Source of the DNA: an uncultured Roseibium sp.
GTDB taxonomy: Bacteria > Pseudomonadota > Alphaproteobacteria > Rhizobiales > Stappiaceae
Length of the DNA stretch: 64,000 bases
Direction: 5' to 3'
Assembly (NCBI RefSeq): GCF_947499295.1
Contig: NZ_CANMNP010000003.1
Span: forward strand, 186,001-250,000
Under the pieces are notes generated by a model, which did no database searches, was not told where the DNA came from, and saw only the letters and a program-made list of their open reading frames with translations. Shown one piece after another: positions 26,312-35,449 of this stretch. The position numbers and the translations under genes are program-made. Numbering within the stretch: the stretch's first letter is position 1; every line of letters begins with the position of its first letter.

Positions 26312-29300
26312 TCAGGTCTCTTCTGCAAGTTCACGCTCCAACCGCGTTTCAGTTGCGCCCGGTGCATCGGTGAAACCTGCTATGATCCGATAGACTGCCG
26401 GTGTTAGAAACAGTGTGAAAATGGTCGCAAGACCAAGGCCTCCGACAACAACCCAGCCGACGGCTATTCTTGCTTCTGCTCCAGCGCCGGTTGCAAGCAC
26501 AAGAGGTATACTGCCTGCCACCGTTGAGGCCATGGTCATCAACACAGGCTGAAGGCGAATGCTCATGGCATTTCGGATTGCTTCGTCAACCGATTGGCCC
26601 TTTTGCCTGAGCTGGTTGGCAAACTCGACGATCAGAATTCCGTTCTTGGCCATGATGCCGACCAGAATAACCAGACCAATCTGGCTAAAATAATTCAGAC
26701 TGCCTCCCGTAAAGAGAATAGCAAGCAGCGCCGTTCCAAGTCCGCAAGGGACCGTTATCAGGATGATCAGTGCGCTGCTAAAACTTTCAAACTGGGCGGA
26801 CAAAACCAGAAATACGACCAGCAAAGCCGCAGCGAAAACCAGCAAAGTTGTTGCTTCACCGTCGTCCAGCGTGGCAGCTTCACCCAAGAATATGAGGCGG
26901 CCTTCGGTCCCAAGAATGTCGGGAGCAATTTGCTTCAGCCGTTCGACAGCCGTGCCGAGGTCAACGTCCCTGCCGAGATTGGCCTGTGCGGAAACAGCAC
27001 GTTCACGTTCCTCGCGGCTCAACGATGCAGAAGAGGCCGAGACCGAAAGGGTGGCAACGGTCGAAATAGGCAGGAATTGTCCATTGCTGGCGCGCAGAAA
27101 AGTGTTTTCCAGATCGCTCTGATCGTTGATCGGGCGACCACCGGCTTCCAGCTGAATGTCAATTCCTTCATTGTCGAAGAAGACCTCGGCCACTTGATCG
27201 CCTTCAATGACCGTGTTCAGCGTTTCGACGACGTCGCGTGGTGCGATCCCCAGATTTGCCGCCTGGACCCTGTCAATCTCCAGGAGGAGCTGCGGCTGAT
27301 TTACTTCGTTGACAAGTTGCGGGTTTGAGAAGGTTGGGTCCGATTGCATCTCTTCGATCAATGTCTCGGTCAGACCACCCAATACGTTGAAGTCTTTGCC
27401 TACGACGGCAAACTGGACACCACTGCCGGCGCCCCGGATGCCAAGGCTGTTCGGACTGCGTAGTGCAATAATCGCACCTGGAATCCGGCTCACCAGGGGG
27501 CGAATTTCAGCCGCAATTTGCTGTTGGGTTCGACTGCGGTCCTCCCATTGTGCGAGACGAACGAAGACAAGTGCGAAATTTGTCGAACGCAATCCGATCA
27601 GAGATTGAACTGCCAAAGCTTCGCCGCTCTCGACATAGGGTTCCAATATCTTTTCGACCGTGGCCACCTGTTCGCTGGTGTACTCCAGGCTGGCGGAAGT
27701 CGGTGTGCGCAGCGATATCATGATCGTGCCGCGATCCTCGGAAGGGGTAATTTCCTGTGGCAACAGACCGTAGAGCGCAAGTGAGGAGGCGGCAAAGATA
27801 AGAGAGACGGCCAGTATCAGGAAACGCAACCTCAAGATCAGGGCAATAAGTCTCTCAAAACCTGACATGAAGAAAGAGGCATTTCCCTGAGAAACATCTG
27901 ACTGATGCCTTTGGTTTCGCTCTTCTTTTCCTGGATCGAGAAAGGCGCATAGTGCTGGGCTTAATGTGAGCGCCACAAAAGAGGAAAGCGCGACGGCGAA
28001 GGCCAGAACAAAGCCGAATTCGCCAAAGATGCCCCCCGCCTGACCTGGTAAAAATGATATCGGAATGAACACCGCTGCAAGCGTTGCTGTTGTTGAGATG
28101 ACCGCAAAGAACACCTCACGGGTGCCGACGGCAGCCGCCGCAAAGGGGCCCAGGCCTTCCCTCCTTTTGCGAACGATATTTTCAAGAACGACAATAGCGT
28201 CATCGACGACCATGCCTGTCGCCAGCACGAGCGCCAGCAGCGTTATCGTGTTGACCGAAAAGCCGGCGGCCCAGATGGCCGAAACTGTCCCGATCAAAGC
28301 AATGGGAACCGCCACGGCAGGTACGACAACAGCACGCAACGACCGAAGAAACAGGAAAATAACCGCAACGACAATGACAATCGCGAGGGCAATACTTGAA
28401 ACAACACCGAAGATCGACCGTTCGACGAAGACGCCATCGTCAGAGACAATGATGAGATTTGCCCCATCGGGCAAATCTTCCTGAAGCGTCGCAACGGCTT
28501 TTCTTGCGGCAGTCGATATCGTCAACGTGTTCGCGTGGGATTGTCGAACGACATTTATCCCGACACCCGGTTGCCCGTTGATGCGCGTCATGACGGTCGG
28601 GTCATCAGATGTCAGTTGCACAAAGGCGACGTCACCGACAACCGTTTCGCGGTTCAAGCGAATATTGGAAATGGCTTCTTCGGTTGTTGCTGAAGCAACG
28701 GAGCGAACGATCAGTGCCTGAGTACTCGTTTCCAGCGCGCCAAGAGGAATGTCGAGATTGGCGCTGGCAAGAGCCGACCTCATATCCGCCAACGAGATTC
28801 CACGGCTCGCCAGGGCAACCGGAGAAAAAGTCACCCGCATGATGCGGTCATAGTCGCCGGCTATCTGCACTTCTGCTACGCCGTCAATTGCCAAAAGCCG
28901 ATCTGAGACGATGCCTTCGGCTAGCGACGCCAAGTCAGTCAGCGGCAACGAGCCGCTCAAAGCCAACCGAAGAATTGGGTCGGCATCCGCATCGCTCTTT
29001 TGAACAGTCGGTTCATCAAGATCGTCCGGCAGGTTTCGCAGAGCTCTTGAGACCAGGTCGCGAGCATCATTGGCGGCATCGGTAATATCGGTGCTGGTAC
29101 TGAGTTCAAGCGTCAGTCTGGAACTTCCATAGCTCGATGTCGCCGATATGTTCACCAACCCCTCAAGGCGCGCCAAAGCGTCTTCCAGCACGCGTGTGAC
29201 TTCCGCATCAACGGTCTCGGCCGCGGCCCCAGGATAGCTGGCACTTACGGAAATGACGGGTTGCGAGACATTCGGCAGTTCACGGATTTCGACCCCGTTC

Positions 29301-29425
29301 AGGGCGGCAGCTCCTGCGATGATCACCAGGAGATTGACCACCAACGCTAAAACCGGCCGCCCGACAAATACCGCTGCGATGCCCAGTTTCTGCTGTCCTG
29401 ATGCCCTAAGTGCATCGTTAGCCAT
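26312..29425 (-). CDS. RND efflux transporter, inner-membrane permease
   Basis: 1037 residues, the usual size for AcrB/MexB-type (HAE1) pumps. It has twelve membrane spans and two large periplasmic loops. The proton-relay aspartates are in GMVVDDAIVVLENIVR; the following TTATLAAVFIPISFLPG and LVGIMAKNGILIVEFAN segments are typical. The start ATG 29425 overlaps the adaptor stop by 8 bp (ATGGCTAA); the longer frame upstream is inside the adaptor gene and is rejected. No outer-membrane TolC-type gene or regulator is adjacent. Confidence 0.9.
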   Translation of the reverse strand: MANDALRASGQQKLGIAAVFVGRPVLALVVNLLVIIAGAAALNGVEIRELPNVSQPVISVSASYPGAAAETVDAEVTRVLEDALARLEGLVNISATSSYGSSRLTLELSTSTDITDAANDARDLVSRALRNLPDDLDEPTVQKSDADADPILRLALSGSLPLTDLASLAEGIVSDRLLAIDGVAEVQIAGDYDRIMRVTFSPVALASRGISLADMRSALASANLDIPLGALETSTQALIVRSVASATTEEAISNIRLNRETVVGDVAFVQLTSDDPTVMTRINGQPGVGINVVRQSHANTLTISTAARKAVATLQEDLPDGANLIIVSDDGVFVERSIFGVVSSIALAIVIVVAVIFLFLRSLRAVVVPAVAVPIALIGTVSAIWAAGFSVNTITLLALVLATGMVVDDAIVVLENIVRKRREGLGPFAAAAVGTREVFFAVISTTATLAAVFIPISFLPGQAGGIFGEFGFVLAFAVALSSFVALTLSPALCAFLDPGKEERNQRHQSDVSQGNASFFMSGFERLIALILRLRFLILAVSLIFAASSLALYGLLPQEITPSEDRGTIMISLRTPTSASLEYTSEQVATVEKILEPYVESGEALAVQSLIGLRSTNFALVFVRLAQWEDRSRTQQQIAAEIRPLVSRIPGAIIALRSPNSLGIRGAGSGVQFAVVGKDFNVLGGLTETLIEEMQSDPTFSNPQLVNEVNQPQLLLEIDRVQAANLGIAPRDVVETLNTVIEGDQVAEVFFDNEGIDIQLEAGGRPINDQSDLENTFLRASNGQFLPISTVATLSVSASSASLSREERERAVSAQANLGRDVDLGTAVERLKQIAPDILGTEGRLIFLGEAATLDDGEATTLLVFAAALLVVFLVLSAQFESFSSALIILITVPCGLGTALLAILFTGGSLNYFSQIGLVILVGIMAKNGILIVEFANQLRQKGQSVDEAIRNAMSIRLQPVLMTMASTVAGSIPLVLATGAGAEARIAVGWVVVGGLGLATIFTLFLTPAVYRIIAGFTDAPGATETRLERELAEET

Positions 29426-30539
29426 CTGAAGGTTCCTGGGTCTTGGTCTCAATGTCCAATGCAAGTGTCGCGCCCTGGCTGACCTTGAATGCACCGTCCT
29501 TGATAACAATGTCGCCGGCCGACAAATCCGCTTCCACCCAGACGTTGTCACCAAGCCGGTTGCGCAGGACGACAGCGACATTTTCTGGTGTGTTGTCCTG
29601 GTTCAATCGCCACACATAAGCACCATTCTGGTTCCAGAGAATCGAGACCGCTGGCACCATTGGCTGTGGTGTATCGGAACTGGCAAGGCTGACGCTGAAT
29701 GTCATCCCGGGGAGTAGAAGATTTTCAGGATTTTGGACCTCTGCCCGCACACGTACAGTGCGAAACTCTTCATCGATTGAACTGTCAAACGCCACAATGG
29801 TTCCATTGAAAACACGGCCCTGCAGCGCCGGTGTCGTCAGGCGAACGGCTACTCCGGTCTGAATTTGCGATATAGATGTTTCCGGGACGGTAAATTCAAC
29901 GAGTAGACTGCTTGAATCAACCAGAGTTACAATTTCCGCTCCCTGAGGCAGATAACTGCCAACTGTCAGATCGTTGAGGTTGATGCGGCCAGCGAATGGG
30001 GCCCTGATAATGCGTCGATCGTATTCATATTGCGCTTCGGCGACCTGGGCCTGAGCGAGCGTAAGCGAGGCGCGAGCTTCATCCAGCTGGGCCTGGGAAA
30101 CAGCACTGCTGTTTTGAGAGGCTAAAGTCTCAAATCGAGCAAAGGAAGCATTCTGTTTTTCCAATTCCGCCGTGGCACTCCCAAGAAGAATTTCCTGAGT
30201 TTTGCGCTCAAGAGTGACAATCGGATCGCCGGTCTCCACATCAGTGTTCGGCTGAACGTGAATTTTCTCAACCGTTCCGGCAACGTCGGCAATAACGTGA
30301 ATTGACCTGATTGCTTTGCCTGTCCCAATGGATTGAATTCGGGTGCGAGGTGGCGTCAGGCGAACTTCGGCGGTCGTTACAGATACGGCATTCGCCGGAA
30401 AGGCATCTCGGGTTGCTTCGGGGGCAATTGTGACCGTGGAAGGTGATGATGTTGTTTCAAAAGGATTGAATAAAGAAACAAAATACCCGAGCCCGAATGC
30501 AATACCCAATGCCAGGATCAAGCTTGTCCAATGGTTCAT
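29418..30539 (-). CDS. RND efflux periplasmic adaptor (membrane fusion protein)
   Basis: 373 residues. It has an N-terminal membrane anchor (about 8-25), a lipoyl/barrel-sandwich half, an alpha hairpin (about 110-170), and a second lipoyl half beginning with IIRAPFAGRINLNDLTVG. This is the HlyD/AcrA fold of pump adaptors. It is the first gene of the pair and overlaps the permease. The 169 bp upstream, to the acyltransferase gene, show no clear operator. Confidence 0.9.
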   Translation of the reverse strand: MNHWTSLILALGIAFGLGYFVSLFNPFETTSSPSTVTIAPEATRDAFPANAVSVTTAEVRLTPPRTRIQSIGTGKAIRSIHVIADVAGTVEKIHVQPNTDVETGDPIVTLERKTQEILLGSATAELEKQNASFARFETLASQNSSAVSQAQLDEARASLTLAQAQVAEAQYEYDRRIIRAPFAGRINLNDLTVGSYLPQGAEIVTLVDSSSLLVEFTVPETSISQIQTGVAVRLTTPALQGRVFNGTIVAFDSSIDEEFRTVRVRAEVQNPENLLLPGMTFSVSLASSDTPQPMVPAVSILWNQNGAYVWRLNQDNTPENVAVVLRNRLGDNVWVEADLSAGDIVIKDGAFKVSQGATLALDIETKTQEPSDG

Positions 30540-30708
30540 ATGTGTCTTTCAGCCTGATCGCTATCAAGGAAGCATGATAGGAGCCAAACACAATTCTCGT
30601 TGGGACTGCAAGGATAACTTAGGCTGTCTAAGACTATCGAGGGCAAATAAGGTTCAGGTGTGTAGGTGAGCTCAAATATCTCTTTGACCCTTGAAAAAAG
30701 ATAGTCGG

Positions 30709-31341
30709 TTACTCCCAGGGCGCGAAATTCTTTTCTGATGAAAGTTCGTTGAACCGGTCCTTCAGGGTCGTCATAAATTGAGTCCGGTCTCCGGTCCAAG
30801 TAATTGGTTCCCCGACGAAAATGTCACAGAAGAAGGGAACCAGAAGAAAGGACCCTTTCGGCAAAGCCTTGCCCAGGCCATGCGTGAAAACAGGAACGGT
30901 CGGTGCATCCGGAAAGCGTTCCGCCAGATAGGAGACGCCCTTTTTCAGGTCCGTCATCAGTTCCGGTTCGCCGCGTGATCCCTCGGGAAAGAGCACGAGA
31001 ACCTTGCCTTGTGAAAGTGCGTCGTAGCAGCCCTTTAGCGGATCGTTCGATTTGTTGGCACCGCCTCGCTCAACGGGAATGATGCCCAATATGTTTTTGG
31101 ACAGCCAAGCCTTGAGGGGAGAGGAAAAGAAATAGTCTGCCGCTGCGACCGGTTTGATGTCCTGCAGCCTCGACAAGGGCATCAGTGCCATCAACACCAT
31201 CGTATCCAGGTGGCTGTTGTGGTTAGCCACCACTATGGCCGGGCCGGTCGAGGGCAGCAGCTCTTTGCGCCGGACATTCAGTCCGAGAAGGAACAGCACG
31301 ACAATCTTGATGACTATGTAAAAGGCTTTCTGGAGCATCAT
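30709..31341 (-). CDS. PlsC-type 1-acylglycerol-3-phosphate acyltransferase
   Basis: 210 residues with an N-terminal membrane segment (about 4-22). The HX4D catalytic box is NHNSHLD (His41, Asp46), and the substrate-binding motif is LFPEGSRGEPE. This fold transfers acyl chains to lysophosphatidate. It lies 4 bp after the CdsA-type gene and is the third gene of a ynbA-ynbB-like lipid operon, so it may supply a special phosphatidate rather than housekeeping lipid. Confidence 0.85.
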   Translation of the reverse strand: MMLQKAFYIVIKIVVLFLLGLNVRRKELLPSTGPAIVVANHNSHLDTMVLMALMPLSRLQDIKPVAAADYFFSSPLKAWLSKNILGIIPVERGGANKSNDPLKGCYDALSQGKVLVLFPEGSRGEPELMTDLKKGVSYLAERFPDAPTVPVFTHGLGKALPKGSFLLVPFFCDIFVGEPITWTGDRTQFMTTLKDRFNELSSEKNFAPWE

Positions 31342-31345
31342 GGGC

Positions 31346-32272
31346 TCAATAATAGAAATAACGGGTGAAGTGGAAGAAGAGAGGGGCGGTGAATGTCAGG
31401 CTGTCAATGCGGTCGAGAATGCCTCCGTGGCCGGGGATCAGGCTGCCTGTGTCCTTGACCCCAAGATCCCGTTTCAAGGCGGATACCGTGACATCTCCGA
31501 CAAACCCGGCAACGGGAATGAGAAGACCTGCGGCGGCTGCATGAAGCATGCCGAATGGCGTCACCAGGGGAGCCGTCAGCAATGCCAGAACGAACGTCGT
31601 TCCAACTCCTCCTAGAAATCCTTCCCATGTCTTGTTCGGGCTGACGCCCGGAATAATTTTGTGCCGACCGAAGAGTTTGCCCCAGGTGTATTGGGCTACG
31701 TCGTTAAACTGGGTCAAAAAGATCAGGAAGAGAAGCAGTCCAGCACCCCCGGACATGTTTTCGGGTGTTGGTGGCAGGATCAGAAGAAAGGCCGCGTGAC
31801 TGATCGAGAAGACGCACAGCATCAAGCCCCAGTTCAGAGTTCCGACAGACTTCAGGAAGCCGTCCGTCTGCTGTGACAGCAGGCTGGCAAACGGCAGAAA
31901 CAGGAACATGTAAACCGGAATGAACACCGCAAACATGCCGTAATAGCTGTCATAGACCCAGAAATACTGGACGGGAATCGAGAGGTAAGCCCAGAAAAGG
32001 ACGCGCCGGTCGGTGCGCCTTGTGGGGATCATTGAGAAGTATTCTTTCAGTGCCAGAAAGCTAATGAGTGCAAAAACAATAATTGAAATCGTTTTGCTGA
32101 CCAGGAAGGCAAGCGTGAAAATCGCCACCATGACCCACCAGCTCTGGGTCCGCTGAACAAGTTCGCTCATGTCCTTGTCCGAGCGCTTTGCGACAGCAAA
32201 GACAATGACGCTTGCCAGTGCGAGGATGCCCCAGATGCCTATGATAACCCAATGAATTGTATCAAGTGTCAT
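31346..32272 (-). CDS. CdsA-type phosphatidate cytidylyltransferase (YnbB-like)
   Basis: 308 residues with about eight membrane spans. It makes CDP-diacylglycerol from phosphatidate and CTP. The C-terminal signature includes KTWEGFLGG, a short gap, and then VKDTGSLIPGHGGILDRIDS, which carries the metal-binding Asp residues. The ATG at 32272 overlaps the upstream stop by ATGA; a longer upstream frame is inside the neighbour. Size and partner suggest the E. coli YnbB-like branch and not the housekeeping CdsA, which is usually beside dxr and bamA. Confidence 0.85.
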   Translation of the reverse strand: MTLDTIHWVIIGIWGILALASVIVFAVAKRSDKDMSELVQRTQSWWVMVAIFTLAFLVSKTISIIVFALISFLALKEYFSMIPTRRTDRRVLFWAYLSIPVQYFWVYDSYYGMFAVFIPVYMFLFLPFASLLSQQTDGFLKSVGTLNWGLMLCVFSISHAAFLLILPPTPENMSGGAGLLLFLIFLTQFNDVAQYTWGKLFGRHKIIPGVSPNKTWEGFLGGVGTTFVLALLTAPLVTPFGMLHAAAAGLLIPVAGFVGDVTVSALKRDLGVKDTGSLIPGHGGILDRIDSLTFTAPLFFHFTRYFYY

Positions 32273-32880
32273 GCGGAAGCCCGCTCCTTCAGTGCCGCTT
32301 TGGCGCGGTTCCAGATTGTCAACGCGGAGAGCAGGAGACCTGCTGCAAAAAGTACAAGGAACAGCGTACTGGATTGAATGCCCAGCCCGATCAAAAATCC
32401 GCAAAAGCCGAAGAGCACTGCACGGTCGCTTTTGCCGAACGGGCCATCATATCGCCGGCTTGCGCCTATCTGCACACCTATGACACCTGTCATTTCACCA
32501 ATGATGCCGAGCACCACCAGTCCGATAACAAGTTCGCCCGATACAAAGGCCAGCGCAGCAAATGGGAGGTACAGCGCAGCGTCGGCCAGAACGTCGCCCA
32601 GTTCGTTCAAAATCGCTCCAAGATCCGATTTCTGGTCGTGTTCACGGGCGAGCATGCCGTCAATGGCGTTTAGCCCCATGCGCAAAAACAGGATCAGGGG
32701 AAGAAGCAGGAAGGGTACTGCCGATCCTGGAAACAACCAGAGGGCCGCACCTTCAAGAACCGACAGGATCAGGGCAACAATTGTCACCTGATTTGCAGTC
32801 ACTCCGGCTTTTGCCAGTTTTTTGCATAGAGGACGCAGAAGATCCTGGAAACGAGATTTCAGCTGATAAACGGTAGGCAT
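32269..32880 (-). CDS. CDP-alcohol phosphatidyltransferase family protein (YnbA-like)
   Basis: 203 residues and about five or six membrane spans. The family motif reads N-x2-DG-x2-AR-x8-G-x3-N-x3-D (Asn71, Asp74, Gly75, Ala78, Arg79, Gly88, Asn92, Asp96); two of the four usual metal-binding Asp are Asn. From memory E. coli YnbA has the same two Asn, so this is a subfamily trait. The alcohol acceptor is unknown. It is the first gene of the operon with the CdsA- and PlsC-type genes. Confidence 0.82.
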   Translation of the reverse strand: MPTVYQLKSRFQDLLRPLCKKLAKAGVTANQVTIVALILSVLEGAALWLFPGSAVPFLLLPLILFLRMGLNAIDGMLAREHDQKSDLGAILNELGDVLADAALYLPFAALAFVSGELVIGLVVLGIIGEMTGVIGVQIGASRRYDGPFGKSDRAVLFGFCGFLIGLGIQSSTLFLVLFAAGLLLSALTIWNRAKAALKERASA

Positions 32881-33090
32881 TCTTGTAACCGGTTGAATGT
32901 GTTTGTTTCATATAAGCATGGACGGCCAAATTGCACACAACGATTGGTAGGTGGCGACCCTTTCAAGTGAGAGACGTTCCATCAACAGCTTGCCATTTCG
33001 ATCGCGCGGCGCTACTCTTGATTGGTAAATATTAATACAACCCGTTATGCGCTTATTGGTGGTAATCCCGGATAGCGGGTCTTCAAAATT

Positions 33091-33112
33091 ACCCGCTTTG
33101 ATTTTTGCGGGT
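33091..33112. repeat. Small hairpin in the gap before the subtilase locus
   Basis: Arms ACCCGC and GCGGGT with a 10-nt T-rich loop, and a further CCCG/CGGG pair just upstream at 33068-33079. There is no T-tract after it, so it is not a clear terminator. The remaining 359 bp between the YnbA-like gene and 33240 show nothing else I can name. Confidence 0.35.
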
Positions 33113-33239
33113 CAACATTGCTGAAATTCGTGGGCTGAAACTTGGTGGTCGTAACGGCTTGTTTTTGTTGCCGTTCAGCCATCGGATTGGGCAGAGGTTT
33201 TTACGGCCGCTGCCTTGATAGTTTGCGAAAGTTGTTGGT

Positions 33240-33512
33240 TTGACTGAAGTCGTTGTCCTGATATCCGCCTCGCTATTGACCGAGCTGAGAAGTGGCAAGC
33301 CACAAGCGGTTTCTGCCGTGGCACTAGAAGGTGCCTGCAATCATCACGGCGCGATTTGCAATCATGACCTTGCGACCCCCAATCCGGGCTCGTCCGACAG
33401 CTTTTTTTTAAGTTTTTTTCTGGACGAACAGGCCGGTGAATTCACAGAGAAGATCAAGGACCTCGACGGGGTTTTGTCCGTCTATGTCAAGGCGGGTTTA
33501 GAGCTTCCCTGA
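33240..33512 (+). CDS. Small propeptide-like protein upstream of the subtilase
   Basis: A 90-residue frame with a TTG start and only a weak ribosome site. It opens with a beta-like MTEVVVLISASLL stretch and ends in a beta-alpha-beta pattern (FFLSFFLDEQAGEFTEKIKD, then LDGVLSVYVKAGLELP). The closing VYVKAGLELP resembles VYLKPAVELP at residues 115-124 of the subtilase encoded 38 bp downstream. I infer a stand-alone copy of the ferredoxin-like prodomain, which could chaperone or inhibit the protease. It may instead be a non-coding frame; the start is uncertain. Confidence 0.5.
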   Translation: MTEVVVLISASLLTELRSGKPQAVSAVALEGACNHHGAICNHDLATPNPGSSDSFFLSFFLDEQAGEFTEKIKDLDGVLSVYVKAGLELP

Positions 33513-33550
33513 AGTCGGCCGGTTCGTCCCATATTGCCAGGGAGGATGTC

Positions 33551-35446
33551 ATGGCCAGGAAGTCCAAGAAAATCACTGCAGGTCCGGCTCCAGAGGCGGA
33601 GCTGATTGCAATATCAAAGGCGGATGCCGGGCTGCGTACAGGTGGCCTGGAAATAATCTCGCTTGCAGGTGCCCCAACAACAAAGCTTGAAAAGACGCTC
33701 AAGAAATACGGTGGCACCGCCGTGCCGCTTTTCGGTCCAACGGAGGAACGGGTTGCGGCATCTGTCGGAGCATTGTCGGAAGCTGCAATGGCTCCACTTG
33801 CCAGCCTGACGGAATTTTACCGATTGAAGGCTCCTGAATCTGATCTTGAAGACCTGCAAAAAGACCTTCTGGAAAACGATCTGTTCGAGGCTGTGTACCT
33901 GAAGCCGGCTGTTGAACTTCCCGAAGAGGCCGTGGTTGAAGGCGTGAATGAGATGGTGGCCGCCCCAGATGTGCCGCCCCCCGCTTCACCGGACTATGTC
34001 GTCAGACAGATTTATCTTGACCCGGCTCCGGCCGGCATCAACGCGCGCTGGGCCTGGACTCAGGCCGGCGGGCGCGGCACGGGTGTCCACATCACCGATA
34101 TTGAAGGCGGGTGGCGCTTTACTCACGAAGACCTCGTCGAGCGACAGGGCGGTGTTGTTGGCGGAACGGAATATAACGATGTCAGCTGGCGCAATCACGG
34201 CACGGCGGTTCTTGGCGAATATGGCGGCGACATCAATGGCTTCGGCGTCACCGGCATTTCACCGGAAGCCATCTGCACAGCTGTTTCCCATGGGTCGCTG
34301 GGATCGGCCGGTGCCATCAATCATGCCGCTGCACGTCTGAGTGCAGGGGATGTGCTGCTTCTTGAAATGCACCGTCCCGGCCCGCGGCATAACTTCCGTC
34401 TGAGGCCGGATCAGAGAGGCTATATCGCCGTTGAATGGTGGCCGGATGATTTCGCCGCAATCCTGAATGCTTCGCGGCGGGGGATCATCGTAGTGGAGGC
34501 TGCGGGCAACGGCGCGGAAGATCTCGATGACGCTCTCTACGAAACGCCCGGCTTCGGGTTTCCGGCCAGCTGGAGCAATCCTTTCCGTCGGTCGAACCGG
34601 GATTCCGGCGCTATTGTTGTCGGGGCGGGTGCGCCCCCTCCTGGAACCCACGGACGCAACCACGGACCGGACAGGTCCCGTCTCGGGTTTTCCAACTATG
34701 GATCAATTGTCGATGCGCAAGGCTGGGGCCGCGAAGTGACGACATGCGGTTATGGCGACCTTCAAGGTGGTGCCGATGAAGACCTTTGGTATACAGACCG
34801 CTTTTCGGGCACTTCAAGTGCATCACCGATTGTCACCGGTGCGATCGCCTGTCTTCAAGGCATGGCGCAGGCGCGTGGACGGCCCGTCTTCACACCGGTC
34901 GATCTGAGAGATGCGTTGCGGACGACAGGATCGCTGCAGCAAGATGCCCCCGGCAGGCCTGCGACCCAGCGTATCGGAAACCGTCCGGATTTGCCGGCAC
35001 TTGCCGGTGCTCTCTTCGGCGGGAGTGGCGGCAATTTGCGCTCTGCTGCCTTCCGGCGAGTGATCGAACAATGGCGCCCGCTGGAAGTCCGCGCACTCAT
35101 TGACATCAGCCCTCAACTCACAGCAGCACACACGACTACCGTGCTGCAGCAGGCACTGGTGTCGGCGCAGCCGGTGACGGCAGATGGTGATGGAATTCTG
35201 GGTAAAATGGCGATCATGTTTAGGGTTTCGGCTTTGGCCGGTCAGGCGATCGAGATTGCCGGTCCGGTCGGTGGTGGCCGTTTCCGATACTGGGGCAGCA
35301 TCGCGGCCGACGGTCTTGGTCAACTCTATGTGGATGAGGGACATTCATCGACAGGGAGCGACAAGTACGATCTTGTGGCCGAGATCCAGGGCGTCAACAC
35401 AAGGTTCGCCTTTGACGGGAACTTGCAGCGATACGTGGCTGTTTAG
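33551..35446 (+). CDS. S8 family serine peptidase (subtilase) without a signal peptide
   Basis: 631 residues. The catalytic triad is visible: Asp183 in HITDIEGGW (DIE in place of the common D-S/T-G), His216 in NHGTAVLGEYGG, Ser422 in GTSSASPIV, and oxyanion Asn320 in EAAGNG. Residues 85-124 form a beta-alpha-beta segment like an inhibitor/prodomain. After about residue 470 comes a C-terminal region of unknown type with a late beta-rich part (RFRYWGSIAADG). The N-terminus is Lys-rich with no signal, so it may act in the cytosol or be exported another way. The AGGGAGGA ribosome site is strong. Confidence 0.85.
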   Translation: MARKSKKITAGPAPEAELIAISKADAGLRTGGLEIISLAGAPTTKLEKTLKKYGGTAVPLFGPTEERVAASVGALSEAAMAPLASLTEFYRLKAPESDLEDLQKDLLENDLFEAVYLKPAVELPEEAVVEGVNEMVAAPDVPPPASPDYVVRQIYLDPAPAGINARWAWTQAGGRGTGVHITDIEGGWRFTHEDLVERQGGVVGGTEYNDVSWRNHGTAVLGEYGGDINGFGVTGISPEAICTAVSHGSLGSAGAINHAAARLSAGDVLLLEMHRPGPRHNFRLRPDQRGYIAVEWWPDDFAAILNASRRGIIVVEAAGNGAEDLDDALYETPGFGFPASWSNPFRRSNRDSGAIVVGAGAPPPGTHGRNHGPDRSRLGFSNYGSIVDAQGWGREVTTCGYGDLQGGADEDLWYTDRFSGTSSASPIVTGAIACLQGMAQARGRPVFTPVDLRDALRTTGSLQQDAPGRPATQRIGNRPDLPALAGALFGGSGGNLRSAAFRRVIEQWRPLEVRALIDISPQLTAAHTTTVLQQALVSAQPVTADGDGILGKMAIMFRVSALAGQAIEIAGPVGGGRFRYWGSIAADGLGQLYVDEGHSSTGSDKYDLVAEIQGVNTRFAFDGNLQRYVAV

Positions 35447-35449
35447 GCT

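Noticed and set aside
29426..29581. 52-residue extension of the RND permease
   Set aside because: It lies inside the adaptor gene in another frame; the ATGGCTAA overlap start is typical of coupled genes.
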